Positions 1 through 7,642 are shown, counted from the first letter of the stretch. The stretch is 32,621 nucleotides of DNA from an uncultured Lentisphaerota bacterium (GCA_946413265.1 CAMKJU010000036.1:1-32621); one strand, 5' to 3'. Notes: generated by a model from the sequence alone, not told the origin. Numbers and translations are program-made.

Positions 1-1
1 C

Positions 2-250
2 GGCACCATCGTGGGCATGGCGCGCGTGGTGATAGCGGTTAGCGGGCAGCCCCTCGTGGCGCGGGTGGACCTCATGGGCGGAGCGATGCAGACGCTTGGC
101 GCGGCCGCGGCGGGCATTGTGGTGGCCGTATCAGTGCAGGTGATGTACGGAATGCTCCGCGTGCGCCTCGACCACCTCACGGCCGACCTCGAGGCCGCCG
201 CGAGCGAGATACTCGGCATCCTTGCCGCCCACAGGGAGGCCGTTGCATGA
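2..250 (+). CDS. ExbB/TolQ/MotA-family proton channel subunit, C-terminal part (cut by window start)
   Basis: The frame is open from the first bases and ends at 250, so only the last 82 residues are present. They read GTIVGMARVV, then a Gly/Ala-rich stretch and a hydrophobic helix (AAAAGIVVAVSVQVMYGML), then a charged amphipathic tail. This is the layout of the final two membrane helices and cytoplasmic tail of ExbB/TolQ/MotA proteins, which energise outer-membrane transport or envelope integrity with the proton gradient. The next gene is ExbD-like and overlaps it by 4 nt (ATGA), which supports the call. Whether it is the Tol or the ExbB branch cannot be told from this fragment. Confidence 0.7.
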   Translation, partial: GTIVGMARVVIAVSGQPLVARVDLMGGAMQTLGAAAAGIVVAVSVQVMYGMLRVRLDHLTADLEAAASEILGILAAHREAVA

Positions 251-732
251 CCGGCCGCGAGTGGGGATGGCGTCCGGCGCAGGCCGAGGGCATCTGGCGC
301 CACGGAGAGCGCTGGACGAAGCCGCTGTTCGCGGCGGCGCCGTGGATCACCCTGGCGCTTCTGCTTGTGATGTTCGGCCTCATCAGCGACCGCCTCACTG
401 CGGCGCCGGGGGTGGAGTTCGACCTCCCCGAACCCACTGGGCGGCAGGCTGTAGTGCCAGGCGCGACGATGCTCGTGCTGCCGTCCGCAAACGTGGGCGA
501 GAACGGTGGTACGCTCGCGTTCTTCGACGACGCGCGGTATGTGCTGGACGATCCGCAGTCCGTCGCGCTTCTGCGCGAACAGCTTGTAGCGCGGGTGCAG
601 GAGAACTCCGCCAACTCCACGTTGCTGGTGCTGGCAGACCGACGCGTGTCCTCGGGCGACCTCCTGCGTCTCGCTGGAATCGCCCGCACGTCGGGCGTTA
701 CGCATGTTCAGATCGCGGAGCGGCGCGAATGA
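247..732 (+). CDS. ExbD/TolR-like energy-transducing protein
   Basis: 161 residues. A short cytoplasmic N-terminus is followed by one membrane helix (about residues 30-46, ITLALLLVMFGLI) and a periplasmic domain ending in a strand-helix pattern (STLLVLADRRVSSGDLLRLAGIARTSGVTHVQIA) typical of ExbD/TolR, where that last part reads like vvi-aD...y..vv.vld.....G...v.l. It starts inside the stop of the channel gene, as expected for a partner subunit. Odd point: the membrane helix has no aspartate, while ExbD and TolR carry an essential Asp near the start of this helix. The first acidic residue is Asp at the outer end (ISD). It may be a divergent or non-proton-conducting relative. Confidence 0.68.
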   Translation: MTGREWGWRPAQAEGIWRHGERWTKPLFAAAPWITLALLLVMFGLISDRLTAAPGVEFDLPEPTGRQAVVPGATMLVLPSANVGENGGTLAFFDDARYVLDDPQSVALLREQLVARVQENSANSTLLVLADRRVSSGDLLRLAGIARTSGVTHVQIAERRE

Positions 733-1214
733 GGGACTTCTTCCACGAATGGTGGCCTGTGGCCGCAGTGACGCTGTTCACGCTGCTGCTCGTGCTGCAG
801 ATACCGCGCAAGACGATCTTCCCACCAGTTCCGGAGGAGGGTACGGTTGAGCCGTTCGCCTCATTCGTGACGCTTGACGACGAGGCATACGCAGCGGCGC
901 TGCAGAGCAGTCGCATGTCGTGGCAGATGCGGGCCCGCACGCGGTTCAGCGGCGGCGAGAGCCGCACGGCGTTTGAATTCGAAGAGTCCGTCCCCGCGCC
1001 GCGTACGCTGCCGATCGGGGATGCGTTCTCAGCCCCGTATGGCGTCCCCAGCCCGGAGCCGGCAGAGCGTCCGCGACTTCTGCCGGCCTCGCTCGCACGC
1101 TCCGGCGTGGAGGGGCTTGCAAAGGCAGCCGAGTCCGCCGCGCGTCCGCGCGACGCGGAGCTGCTCGCGCTGCCCGATTCGCTTAAGGAAAAAGGAAAGG
1201 AAAAAACACCATGA
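729..1214 (+). CDS. Single-pass membrane protein of the ExbBD-like operon
   Basis: 161 residues from the ATG that overlaps the ExbD-like stop (ATGA). Residues 8-24 form one hydrophobic helix (WWPVAAVTLFTLLLVLQ). The rest is a soluble region rich in Pro, Ala and Arg with no domain I recognise; it ends in a charged KEKGKEKTP tail. By position it could be a TonB- or TolA-like third component: N-terminal anchor, periplasmic extension, co-operonic with ExbB/ExbD. No TonB C-terminal domain is visible, so this is only inference. The upstream frame is open as far back as 222, but initiation there would overlap the previous gene fully. The segment 1188-1210 doubles as the purine-rich ribosome binding region of pyrE. 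Confidence 0.6.
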   Translation: MRDFFHEWWPVAAVTLFTLLLVLQIPRKTIFPPVPEEGTVEPFASFVTLDDEAYAAALQSSRMSWQMRARTRFSGGESRTAFEFEESVPAPRTLPIGDAFSAPYGVPSPEPAERPRLLPASLARSGVEGLAKAAESAARPRDAELLALPDSLKEKGKEKTP

Positions 1215-1825
1215 TGACAGAAGAGGAAATCCTCAAGATATTCGCCGATACAGGCGCCCTGCTCGAGGGCCATTTCGAGCTCCGCTCGAAACTCCACTCC
1301 GACCGCTACTTCCAGTGCGCCAACGTGCTGCGCTACCCGCGCATCGCCGCGCGCCTCTGCGACGAACTCGTCGCCAAGATGAAGGCCGCCTGCGACATCG
1401 GCGCGATCGACGGCGTGATTTCGCCCGCCGTGGGAGGAATCCTCGTGGGACACGAGGTCGCCCGCGCGCTTGACACCAAGTGCGTGTTCGCCGAGAAGGT
1501 GCAGGCTGGCGACGAGGTTGACGCCACGGGCAAGCCCGTCACGAAGCTTGCGATGCGCCGCTTCTCCCTCAAGCCCGGCGAACGCTACGTTGTGGCCGAG
1601 GACGTGGTGACGAAGGGTGGCCGCGTCCAGGAGACGATCGACCTCGTGAAGGCCGCCGGCGCGGAAGTGGCCGCAGTGGTGCTGCTCGTGGACCGATCCA
1701 AGGGCAGCGTGAAGTTCGGCGACATCCCGATGTTCTCGCTTGTGCAGATACAGCCCACAACGTGGGAGCCGGCTTCTTGTCCGCTATGCGCGGCCGGTGG
1801 ACATCCCGTCCACCCCGGTTCGTGA
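1211..1825 (+). CDS. pyrE: Orotate phosphoribosyltransferase
   Basis: 204 residues, full length. Converts orotate plus PRPP to orotidine 5'-monophosphate in de novo pyrimidine synthesis. The N-terminal ALLEGHFELRSKLHSDRYFQ matches the substrate-loop start of the family. ISPAVGGILVGHEVAR is the alpha/beta core, and YVVAEDVVTKGGRVQETI is the PRPP-binding signature (ED-V-x-T-x-G-x). The C-terminus CPLC-AAG-HPVHPGS is the cysteine-bearing tail seen in the long PyrE type. The start overlaps the previous stop (ATGATG) and follows a strong purine run (AAGGAAAAAGGAAAGG). Its place inside an envelope-energy operon is unusual and suggests shared expression rather than shared function. Confidence 0.93.
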   Translation: MMTEEEILKIFADTGALLEGHFELRSKLHSDRYFQCANVLRYPRIAARLCDELVAKMKAACDIGAIDGVISPAVGGILVGHEVARALDTKCVFAEKVQAGDEVDATGKPVTKLAMRRFSLKPGERYVVAEDVVTKGGRVQETIDLVKAAGAEVAAVVLLVDRSKGSVKFGDIPMFSLVQIQPTTWEPASCPLCAAGGHPVHPGS

Positions 1826-2484
1826 ACGTCATCGCCCAGCTCTTCTGGCGTGACGGAGAACTCTTGTCGGAAAGCCAGGGGTGTCCGTCGCGCGCGTGGA
1901 GGCGTCCCGCAGACCTTGCAGAGGCGCGTCTTGCCACCGATCCAGCAGTTGATTCCCTCGCGCTCGCCGATGGGCGCGATCTGCTCACGGCGGCCTTTTG
2001 CGTGGTGCCGTTCGCGCACGGGCCGCTGCCGGAGCCGGTCTTCGGCGAAGCCGTGACGCCGGCCGCGCGTGCGGCGTTTCGGGCGTTTCTTGGAATTGAC
2101 GGCGGGGGCGAAGCCTTTCACGTCATGCGCGGCGAGCCGGATGATTTCCTCGTCTTCGCACGGAGGTTGCGGCGGTCGCGGGGCGACCGCCCTACCGGGG
2201 CGGTGCGGCGGTCGCGGGGCGACCGCCCTACCGGGGCCGTATGGCAGGTGGGGGGATTCACCGTCGATGCCACCACACTCACGGTGCGCTTCGAGGATGT
2301 GTGGAATCTCACGCCTCCAGAATTGCGCGTTACTTCCTACTCCGTGGAGGTTTTGCGAGACGGCGTTTCCGCCGTCTCGCAAAACATCCTCCCCGGCATC
2401 GCGCCCGATGCGCGCCTCTTCATCGACCTTGCCGCGAACGGAGGTTTCCTCTTCACTTTTACGCCCGAGGAGGCGTCGCAATGA
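1822..2484 (+). CDS. Unrecognised protein carrying two tandem palindromic-repeat insertions
   Basis: 220 residues if it starts at the GTG that overlaps the pyrE stop (GTGA). An ATG at 1762 in the same frame would overlap pyrE by 60 nt and is less likely. I do not recognise a family. The C-terminal half (FTVDATTLTVRFEDVWNLTPPELRVTSY) looks beta-rich. Residues about 116-139 are two copies of a 12-residue peptide (RRSRGDRPTGAV), encoded by a perfect 36-nt tandem duplication of a palindromic element. A third, unrelated palindrome lies near 2351. The frame survives all of these, and the gene keeps ATGA-type overlaps on both sides, so it is probably expressed, with the repeats in loops. Confidence 0.55.
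   Translation: MNVIAQLFWRDGELLSESQGCPSRAWRRPADLAEARLATDPAVDSLALADGRDLLTAAFCVVPFAHGPLPEPVFGEAVTPAARAAFRAFLGIDGGGEAFHVMRGEPDDFLVFARRLRRSRGDRPTGAVRRSRGDRPTGAVWQVGGFTVDATTLTVRFEDVWNLTPPELRVTSYSVEVLRDGVSAVSQNILPGIAPDARLFIDLAANGGFLFTFTPEEASQ
2171..2196 (-). repeat. GGTAG-headed palindrome, copy 1 (inside coding sequence)
   Basis: Read on the minus strand: GGTAG, arm GGCGGTCGC, loop CCC, arm GCGACCGCC. Perfect 9-bp stem. It forms a 36-nt direct tandem repeat (2169-2204, 2205-2240) with copy 2. Confidence 0.9.
2207..2232 (-). repeat. GGTAG-headed palindrome, copy 2 (inside coding sequence)
   Basis: Identical to copy 1, offset by exactly 36 nt, so the host frame is kept and a 12-residue peptide is duplicated. 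Confidence 0.9.
2351..2384. repeat. Perfect 15-bp palindrome inside the unrecognised gene
   Basis: Arm TTTTGCGAGACGGCG (2351-2365), loop TTTC, and its exact reverse complement (2370-2384). Translated in frame as part of VLRDGVSAVSQN. No second copy in this window. Confidence 0.85.
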
Positions 2485-3188
2485 CGGATGCCCACTACCA
2501 TCGCGACGGCTATGCCACCTTCCTTTCGCTCGGCGACCGCGAGTTCCGCTTCTTCGGGCTTCACCCCTGGCAGGTTCTCGACCTCGGGGAAGCGGCACTC
2601 TTGCCGCTTCGTGAAAAATTGTCGTCTGATCCACACGCAGGCGTGGGCGAAATCGGGCTTGACCGGCTGAAGAATCGCGTGATTGATCCGGCGCAGCGTG
2701 CGGTATTTGTCGCGCAATTGGAAGTTGCGGCGGAGTTCCACCGGCCAGTTGTACTGCACGGCGCGAAGTGTTGGGGCGAAGTGGTGGCGGCGTGCCGTCC
2801 GTATGCGGGACGTATCCCCGCGTTCCTCTTCCACGGTTTTTCGCGGAGCGGCGGCTTGTTGCCGGATATTGCGGCGCTCAATGGATTTGTGGGCGTTGGC
2901 GCGGCGCTGCTCAACGACCACGCCGTCAATTACCGTGCGCTCGTGAAGGAGATTCCGCTGGAGCGCCTGTTGCTGGAAACTGACGCAGATTACGCTTCCT
3001 CGTTGAAGCGGCAAGAGTGCCGCTTCCCCGACGGGCGGCCTCACATCGGGGAAGCGGCGCTCTCGCCGCTTTCACCTACGCCGGGTGAGATATTGACCAA
3101 ACTCGCGGAGATACGGGGAATGCAACCGGAGATGCTTGAGGCGGCCGTGGATGCGAACGCGGCGCGTTTCGTGGAGGTGCTGGCATGA
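2481..3188 (+). CDS. TatD-family metal-dependent hydrolase (putative DNase)
   Basis: 235 residues. TatD proteins are TIM-barrel metalloenzymes acting as 3'-5' DNases or in RNA/DNA turnover. Visible motifs in order: N-terminal DAHYHRDG (metal-binding HxH), FGLHPW (usual GxHPH), VGEIGLD (bridging Glu), RPVVLHGA (metal His), FLFHGFSRSGG (usual cfsG), and LLLETDADY (ETDapy). It starts in the stop of the upstream gene (ATGA). Three copies of a second palindromic element fall inside it, giving the peptides GEAALLPLRE, KRQECRFPDG and GEAALSPLSP; the first sits between the HPW and GEIGLD motifs, the other two directly after ETDADY, where TatD proteins have a variable loop. Shorter than the usual 255-265 residues. 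Confidence 0.8.
   Translation: MTDAHYHRDGYATFLSLGDREFRFFGLHPWQVLDLGEAALLPLREKLSSDPHAGVGEIGLDRLKNRVIDPAQRAVFVAQLEVAAEFHRPVVLHGAKCWGEVVAACRPYAGRIPAFLFHGFSRSGGLLPDIAALNGFVGVGAALLNDHAVNYRALVKEIPLERLLLETDADYASSLKRQECRFPDGRPHIGEAALSPLSPTPGEILTKLAEIRGMQPEMLEAAVDANAARFVEVLA
2584..2610 (+). repeat. GAAGCGGCA palindrome, copy A (inside the TatD gene)
   Basis: TCGGG head, arm GAAGCGGCA, loop CTCT, arm TGCCGCTTC. Perfect 9-bp stem. All 27 nt match copy B in inverted orientation. Confidence 0.88.
3005..3031 (-). repeat. GAAGCGGCA palindrome, copy B (inside the TatD gene)
   Basis: Exact reverse complement of copy A over 27 nt, lying just after the ETDADY codons. Confidence 0.88.
3046..3072 (+). repeat. 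GAAGCGGCA palindrome, copy C (inside the TatD gene)
   Basis: Three differences from copy A. Two of them are the paired innermost bases of the stem (A-T changed to G-C), so base pairing is kept; the third opens the outermost pair. Confidence 0.85.
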
Positions 3189-6100
3189 CGCCCAAAGATT
3201 TCACGCACAAGATGCTCATCGGCTGGGGCGGGGATTCGGTGTTCAGCCAGGCGCTGCAGCTGGGCAAGCGCGGAGCGGTGGTGAATGCCGAGTGGAACCC
3301 TGAAACCCATGAGGCGACAGGCGCAATCACGCTGTCCAGCGGCTGGGACATGCGCACCGGTTTCAAGCTGTTCGACGACGGACACATCCAGTCGCAATGC
3401 CCCTGCAAGACGAACAAGGAATTCGCGATGGTGTGTCCGCACGTCGTCGCCATCGCCCTCATGCTGATGTACCGGATGAACGACCCAGAGGCCGAGGCGA
3501 AGCACCAGGCCGAGCGTCGTGCGGCGCAGCGCGTGGCGGAGATCGATCCGAGCGCGTACATCCAGCGGAAACTCACCGGCCCGCGCATGCGCGTGTTGCT
3601 TACGTGGGGACGCGACTTCGTGCGCGAGTTCTACGCTGGCGGCGTGCAGGCGCATCTCGCGCTCGTGGACGAGGCGGGCGTGCGCCACGCGCCGGAGGAG
3701 CCCGCGCTGCGGGAGGGCGTGCACCTCTCGAAGGGCGACGACAACCTCCTCAGCGTGCTGGAGGATGTCTGCGCGGGTCCGGCGACGTCCGACATCAAGC
3801 TCGTCCCCGGCGACTTCCTCAACATCCTCGCCATGCGCACGCAGGCCGCGCGCGCGCGGTGCGTGCTGAAGGCGGAGTATTTCGAGGAGGACGGACAGTT
3901 CGAGTTGTTCCCGTGGGCGGAGCTACCGTTCGAGCACGTGGCCTCTGCGGACCGTTTTCTCGTACACGGCTCAACGGGTTTCGTGTGGACAACGCCGCTC
4001 ACGGAGCAGGGCGAGGGTACGCCCATGTTCGTGCCGCTTGCGAACGTGCTGAAGGGGCCGTTCCAGAGCATTTATCGGCATGATGAGGTGATTCCGCGCG
4101 AGGCGATGCCGGCGTTCATCCGAAATAATCTGCCCGTGTTGCGCCAGCAGATCGAGGTGCAGATGTCGCCGAGCGAGGATTTCTTCCGCTTTGTGCCGGA
4201 CTCGCCCGTGATCCACGTGAAGCTCTCCGGCTCGCGCGCGTCCATCTCCGCCCAGCTCTTCGCGCGCTACGGCGAACAGGAAATCGGCTGCGGCACGCCG
4301 GCGGGGCCGGACGCCATCTGCCGACCCGATCCCAACGACATGCTCCTCTACCACGTGCGCAACCTGAAGGCGGAGCAAGCAGCCCTTGCGATACTCCCGA
4401 AACTCGGCTTCGAGCCGTCCGACTCCGACCGTTGGTTCATTACCGAACCGCGCGACGTGCTGAACTTCCTCGGCAGCGGCGAGCCGCGCATGAGGCGGAT
4501 GGGTTGGAAGGTCACGTATTCCGAACGGCTCTCGTCCGCGCTCGACGGGTTGCCGCGCATCGTGCCGGTGGTGGACGTGTCGGACGCGCCCGGCGGTGCG
4601 TTCGAGGTGGGCTATACCTTCGAGGCGGGTTCGCGGAAGGTCTCGCAGTCCGAAATCCAGGGCGCGATCAACCGGGGTGACTCCTACCTGATGACGTCCG
4701 AGGGCACGTATCTCCTCAACATCGGCGCCGTAGAGGAAATGCGCGGCGTGTTCGCGGACTGCTCCGAGACGGGCATGGCGGCGCGTCCGGGACACTTCCG
4801 CCTCCCGCGCGTGTACGCGCCCTACGTGCGCGGCGCGCTCACGAGCTTCGAGGAGGTCGACTTCGAGGACGAGGCCGCGCCGACGTGGCGCGAGCTTTCC
4901 GCCACGCGCGCGAAGGACGAAGACGCGAAGTTCGAGCCCGTCGACCTCGGACAGCTTGAGGGGGTGCTGCGTCCCTACCAGAAACAAGGCGTCTACTGGA
5001 TGCGCTTCCTTGAAAAGAGCGGGCTGTCGGGTCTGCTCGCGGACGAAATGGGCCTCGGCAAGACGCTTCAGACGCTCACGTGGATTTCGCTCGAACGCAT
5101 CGACCCTGAGGCGCGCGGCAAGCCCGCGCTCGTGGTGTGTCCCACGTCGCTCGTCCAGAACTGGAACGCCGAGGCGGAGAAGTTCACGCCGTGGCTGAAG
5201 CGGCTCGTCGTATCGGGACCCGACCGCGCGGACGCCTTTGCCCGCATTCCCGAGGCCGACCTCGTGATCACCTCCTACGCGCTCCTGCAGCGTGACCTCG
5301 AGGACGCCTACCTCGACCGGACCTTCAGCGTGATCGTGCTCGACGAGGCGCAGCACATCAAGAACCGTACTACGCGCAACGCGAAGAGCGCAAAGCGCCT
5401 GAACGGTCTCCAGAAGCTCGTCCTCACCGGTACGCCCGTGGAGAACTCCGTCGCGGACGTGTGGAGCATCTTCGACTTCCTCCTGCCCGACTACCTCGGC
5501 GGGTATGACACGTTCAGCGTGCGCGTGGAGCAGCCGATCGCGTGCGGCGGCGAAGAAGGGCGGGCGGCGCAGGAGCGTCTGCGCCACAAGCTGCACCCGT
5601 TCATCCTCCGGCGTCTGAAGCAGACCGTGGCGAAGGATCTGCCGGACAAGATCGTGAAGGTGGCGTATTGTCCGATGACGCCCGAACAGCAGAGCTGGTA
5701 CAACCGCCTCCTCGCGGAGGCGAAGGGGAAGATCGGCGACATGGTGAAGGCGAAGGGCTTCGCGAAGTCGAAGTTCGAGATCCTCGCGCTCCTCATGCGC
5801 CTTCGCCAGGTCTCATGCCACCTCGAACTCCTTAAGGAATACCGAGAAAAGAACCCTCCTGGTAGGGCCCGCTCGCCGAGCGGGCCGTCTCCCGACCTCT
5901 CCGGCAAGCTCGAAGTCTTCTTCGAAATGCTCGACGAGGCAATGGACGGCGGACACCGCGTGCTCGTGTTCAGCCAGTTCGTGACGATGCTCACGATCCT
6001 CCGCAACGAGCTTGAGGCGCGCGGCATTCGCTACTGCTATCTTGACGGATCCACGAAGGACCGTCTTGGCGAATGCCGCACGTTCAACACCGACGAGTCG

Positions 6101-6412
6101 ATCCCCCTGTTCCTCATCTCGCTCCACGCAGGCGGCACGGGACTCAACCTCACGGGCGCGGACATGGTGGTGCATTTCGATCCGTGGTGGAACCCGGCGG
6201 TGGAGGACCAGGCGACGGACCGCGCGCACCGCATCGGACAGAAGCGCACGGTGTACGTGGTGAAGATGATCGCCGAGAACAGCGTGGAAGAGCGTGTCCT
6301 CGCGCTCCAGCAGAAGAAGCAGGCCGTGATCGACGCCACCGTGGGCACCACCGACACGCAGGTGATGGAGAAACTCACCTACGACGACATCAAGTCGATC
6401 GTCGGCCTGTAA
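3185..6412 (+). CDS. SWIM-domain SNF2-family DNA-dependent ATPase/helicase
   Basis: 1075 residues. A SWIM zinc finger lies at residues 72-86 (C72xC74, then C84xH86). A long central region follows, then a complete SNF2 motor: Walker A DEMGLGKT near 622-630, DEAQ box at 720-723, and a helicase C domain from about 906 ending in the motif VI stretch DRAHRIGQKR. Such proteins translocate on duplex DNA and remodel protein-DNA complexes; the bacterial SWIM-SNF2 type is HepA/RapA-like in general architecture, but the exact role is unknown. The start overlaps the TatD stop (ATGA), so it is last in the operon. A GGTAG-type palindrome at 5861-5886 is translated in frame (PGRARSPSGPS) exactly at the boundary between the SNF2_N and helicase C parts. 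Confidence 0.9.
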   Translation: MTPKDFTHKMLIGWGGDSVFSQALQLGKRGAVVNAEWNPETHEATGAITLSSGWDMRTGFKLFDDGHIQSQCPCKTNKEFAMVCPHVVAIALMLMYRMNDPEAEAKHQAERRAAQRVAEIDPSAYIQRKLTGPRMRVLLTWGRDFVREFYAGGVQAHLALVDEAGVRHAPEEPALREGVHLSKGDDNLLSVLEDVCAGPATSDIKLVPGDFLNILAMRTQAARARCVLKAEYFEEDGQFELFPWAELPFEHVASADRFLVHGSTGFVWTTPLTEQGEGTPMFVPLANVLKGPFQSIYRHDEVIPREAMPAFIRNNLPVLRQQIEVQMSPSEDFFRFVPDSPVIHVKLSGSRASISAQLFARYGEQEIGCGTPAGPDAICRPDPNDMLLYHVRNLKAEQAALAILPKLGFEPSDSDRWFITEPRDVLNFLGSGEPRMRRMGWKVTYSERLSSALDGLPRIVPVVDVSDAPGGAFEVGYTFEAGSRKVSQSEIQGAINRGDSYLMTSEGTYLLNIGAVEEMRGVFADCSETGMAARPGHFRLPRVYAPYVRGALTSFEEVDFEDEAAPTWRELSATRAKDEDAKFEPVDLGQLEGVLRPYQKQGVYWMRFLEKSGLSGLLADEMGLGKTLQTLTWISLERIDPEARGKPALVVCPTSLVQNWNAEAEKFTPWLKRLVVSGPDRADAFARIPEADLVITSYALLQRDLEDAYLDRTFSVIVLDEAQHIKNRTTRNAKSAKRLNGLQKLVLTGTPVENSVADVWSIFDFLLPDYLGGYDTFSVRVEQPIACGGEEGRAAQERLRHKLHPFILRRLKQTVAKDLPDKIVKVAYCPMTPEQQSWYNRLLAEAKGKIGDMVKAKGFAKSKFEILALLMRLRQVSCHLELLKEYREKNPPGRARSPSGPSPDLSGKLEVFFEMLDEAMDGGHRVLVFSQFVTMLTILRNELEARGIRYCYLDGSTKDRLGECRTFNTDESIPLFLISLHAGGTGLNLTGADMVVHFDPWWNPAVEDQATDRAHRIGQKRTVYVVKMIAENSVEERVLALQQKKQAVIDATVGTTDTQVMEKLTYDDIKSIVGL
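5861..5886 (+). repeat. GGTAG-headed palindrome, copy 3 (inside the SNF2 gene)
   Basis: GGTAG, arm GGCCCGCTC, loop GCC, arm GAGCGGGCC. Same geometry as copies 1 and 2 but different, still perfectly paired arms. Confidence 0.9.
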
Positions 6413-6430
6413 AAGTTCGCATGTCCCGTC

Positions 6431-6459
6431 TTGCGCCACGCATGGGGATGTGGTACAAT
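6431..6459 (+). promoter_or_regulatory. Promoter of the lipoprotein pair
   Basis: TTGCGC, a 17-nt spacer ending in TGG, then TACAAT: an extended -10 arrangement (TG-N-TACAAT). It leaves a leader of about 100 nt before the ATG at 6569. The same bases also fit a sigma-54 pattern, with GG at 6452-6453 and GC at 6464-6465, exactly ten bases apart. Confidence 0.55.
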
Positions 6460-6551
6460 TTTCGCGTTTTCGGCGGGATGGCGTCGGCCGTGTGGCCGGT
6501 GCGGAATTCCCGTCAAATCAAGGCTTTGCGCTAGAGCGCTTAGTCCCACAT

Positions 6552-6565
6552 AAGTTAGGAAACTT
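6552..6565 (+). promoter_or_regulatory. Ribosome binding site presented in a small hairpin loop
   Basis: AAGTT, loop AGGA, AACTT: a perfect 5-bp stem whose loop is the Shine-Dalgarno core, ending 3 nt before the ATG at 6569. The stem is AU-rich and weak, so it may be incidental. Confidence 0.35.
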
Positions 6566-6568
6566 CTG

Positions 6569-7039
6569 ATGAAAGAAATAAAGACAAGGACGGTCCTTGC
6601 GGGACTTGCGGCGTTGCTTGCCGCGATGACGTCGGGATGTGCCTCGGTGAATTATTCATCTCCTGGGATGTTGAAGAACGTCTCCGTGAATGGGGCGAAA
6701 GGCGCCGAACACGGGCAGACCGTGGCGATAACCACGTCGGGGTACTACTTTTTATGGACTGTTCCGCTCGTTTCAGGGGATCTCCGGTGGGATTCGGCGA
6801 CTGGCGAGATCAAAGGCGGTACCTCGTTATTCAGAGACCAAGTCGGTTACAATGAGCTTCAGGATGCGCTGCACAAGATTGCCGAGCGCCGGAACTGCGA
6901 CCTCGCCGAGGTCTATTTCGACAATTCCGACTGTTCGTACGCCGATGTGAGCTACGCTGGTTTGATAGGGGCATTCTTCGGATCGTCGCACATGAACGTG
7001 TCGGCAATCCTCGTGCCGCGTAAAACGACTTCCAAGTAA
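6569..7039 (+). CDS. Small putative lipoprotein
   Basis: 156 residues. The signal peptide has a charged start (MKEIKTR), a hydrophobic core (VLAGLAALLAAM) and a lipobox ending at Cys 24 (TSGC), so a lipid-anchored envelope protein is expected. The mature part contains a hydrophobic stretch (GYYFLWTVPLVSGDLRW), a helix (NELQDALHKIAERRNCDLAEVYF) and an aromatic C-terminal segment. I do not recognise a named family. The order of elements parallels the next gene, and the two are probably diverged paralogues transcribed together (13-nt gap). It has its own promoter and a leader of about 100 nt. Confidence 0.72.
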   Translation: MKEIKTRTVLAGLAALLAAMTSGCASVNYSSPGMLKNVSVNGAKGAEHGQTVAITTSGYYFLWTVPLVSGDLRWDSATGEIKGGTSLFRDQVGYNELQDALHKIAERRNCDLAEVYFDNSDCSYADVSYAGLIGAFFGSSHMNVSAILVPRKTTSK

Positions 7040-7051
7040 GGAGAAGCAGAA

Positions 7052-7498
7052 ATGAAAATCATTGGAAAGGCATTTGCCGCGCTGTCTTTGACAGTCATCG
7101 TGCTTTCGTTCGCCGGATGCAGCTCGTATTCCGAGATCGCCCGTTGGAAAACAAACATCCCGGTCAATGACGGCGAAGTGCCGTTAGCGTCTTTCGTTAC
7201 GCAGAACTTCTCGTATCAGCTTCTGGGGTTCATCCCGCTTTGCACTGGGCTTCCGTGGACGGAAGGAGATCAGGAGATCGTTGACGAATTCAATGTAAGG
7301 CTTTTTGCGAACGAGGCGACGATAGACAACAACCTCATCTCGCTCAAGCATGCGTTGGACATTGTAGGCTCTCACCGAATTACGCACTTGCAGACCTCCG
7401 AGGACAACAGTCTGGCTTGGAGTCTATTCATTGTAAATCGACATGAAGTCCGCACGCAGTGCATGATCCTCAAGCCCGAGGCACCCCAAGGCAAGTGA
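7052..7498 (+). CDS. Small putative lipoprotein, likely paralogue of the preceding gene
   Basis: 148 residues. The signal peptide MKIIGKAFAALSLTVIVLSFAGC has a clear lipobox (SFAGC). The mature part repeats the layout of the preceding protein: a segment starting VTQNFSYQLLGFIPLCTGLPW (compare ITTSGYYFLWTVPLVSGDLRW), a helical stretch (LISLKHALDIVGSHRITHLQ, compare NELQDALHKIAERRNCDLAE) and then a D/N-N-S. RBS AAGGAG lies 8 nt before the ATG, so this is a two-gene operon. No function can be assigned. A weak hairpin (GCAAA / TTTGC, 7506-7522) follows the stop and may end transcription. Confidence 0.72.
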   Translation: MKIIGKAFAALSLTVIVLSFAGCSSYSEIARWKTNIPVNDGEVPLASFVTQNFSYQLLGFIPLCTGLPWTEGDQEIVDEFNVRLFANEATIDNNLISLKHALDIVGSHRITHLQTSEDNSLAWSLFIVNRHEVRTQCMILKPEAPQGK

Positions 7499-7614
7499 GC
7501 TAATTGCAAACCTTCTCTTTGCTTTCGCTACTGGGAGTTTTGGAGTTTTGAAGTCTTGAGCGTAGGCGGCGGGCTAAGTTGCGGTGGTTTCGTCGAAACC
7601 GCCCAACCATGTCG

Positions 7615-7638
7615 TTACACGAAGTGTAAAGTTTTACA
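7615..7638. promoter_or_regulatory. Overlapping inverted repeats, candidate operator for the GAF/AAA+ regulator
   Basis: Two palindromes share a half-site: TTACAC-GAA-GTGTAA (7615-7629) and TGTAAA-GT-TTTACA (7625-7638). Together they make three alternating half-sites ending 4 nt upstream of the -35 at 7643, a typical activator or autoregulator position. A further stem (GGTGGTTT / AAACCGCC, 7583-7603) lies just upstream. Confidence 0.4.
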
Positions 7639-7642
7639 GGTA

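Noticed and set aside
3971..5596. Long open frame of 541 codons antisense to the SNF2 gene
   Set aside because: A shadow of GC-rich coding sequence. The product is Arg/His-rich with no motifs, and the sense frame has complete SNF2 motifs.
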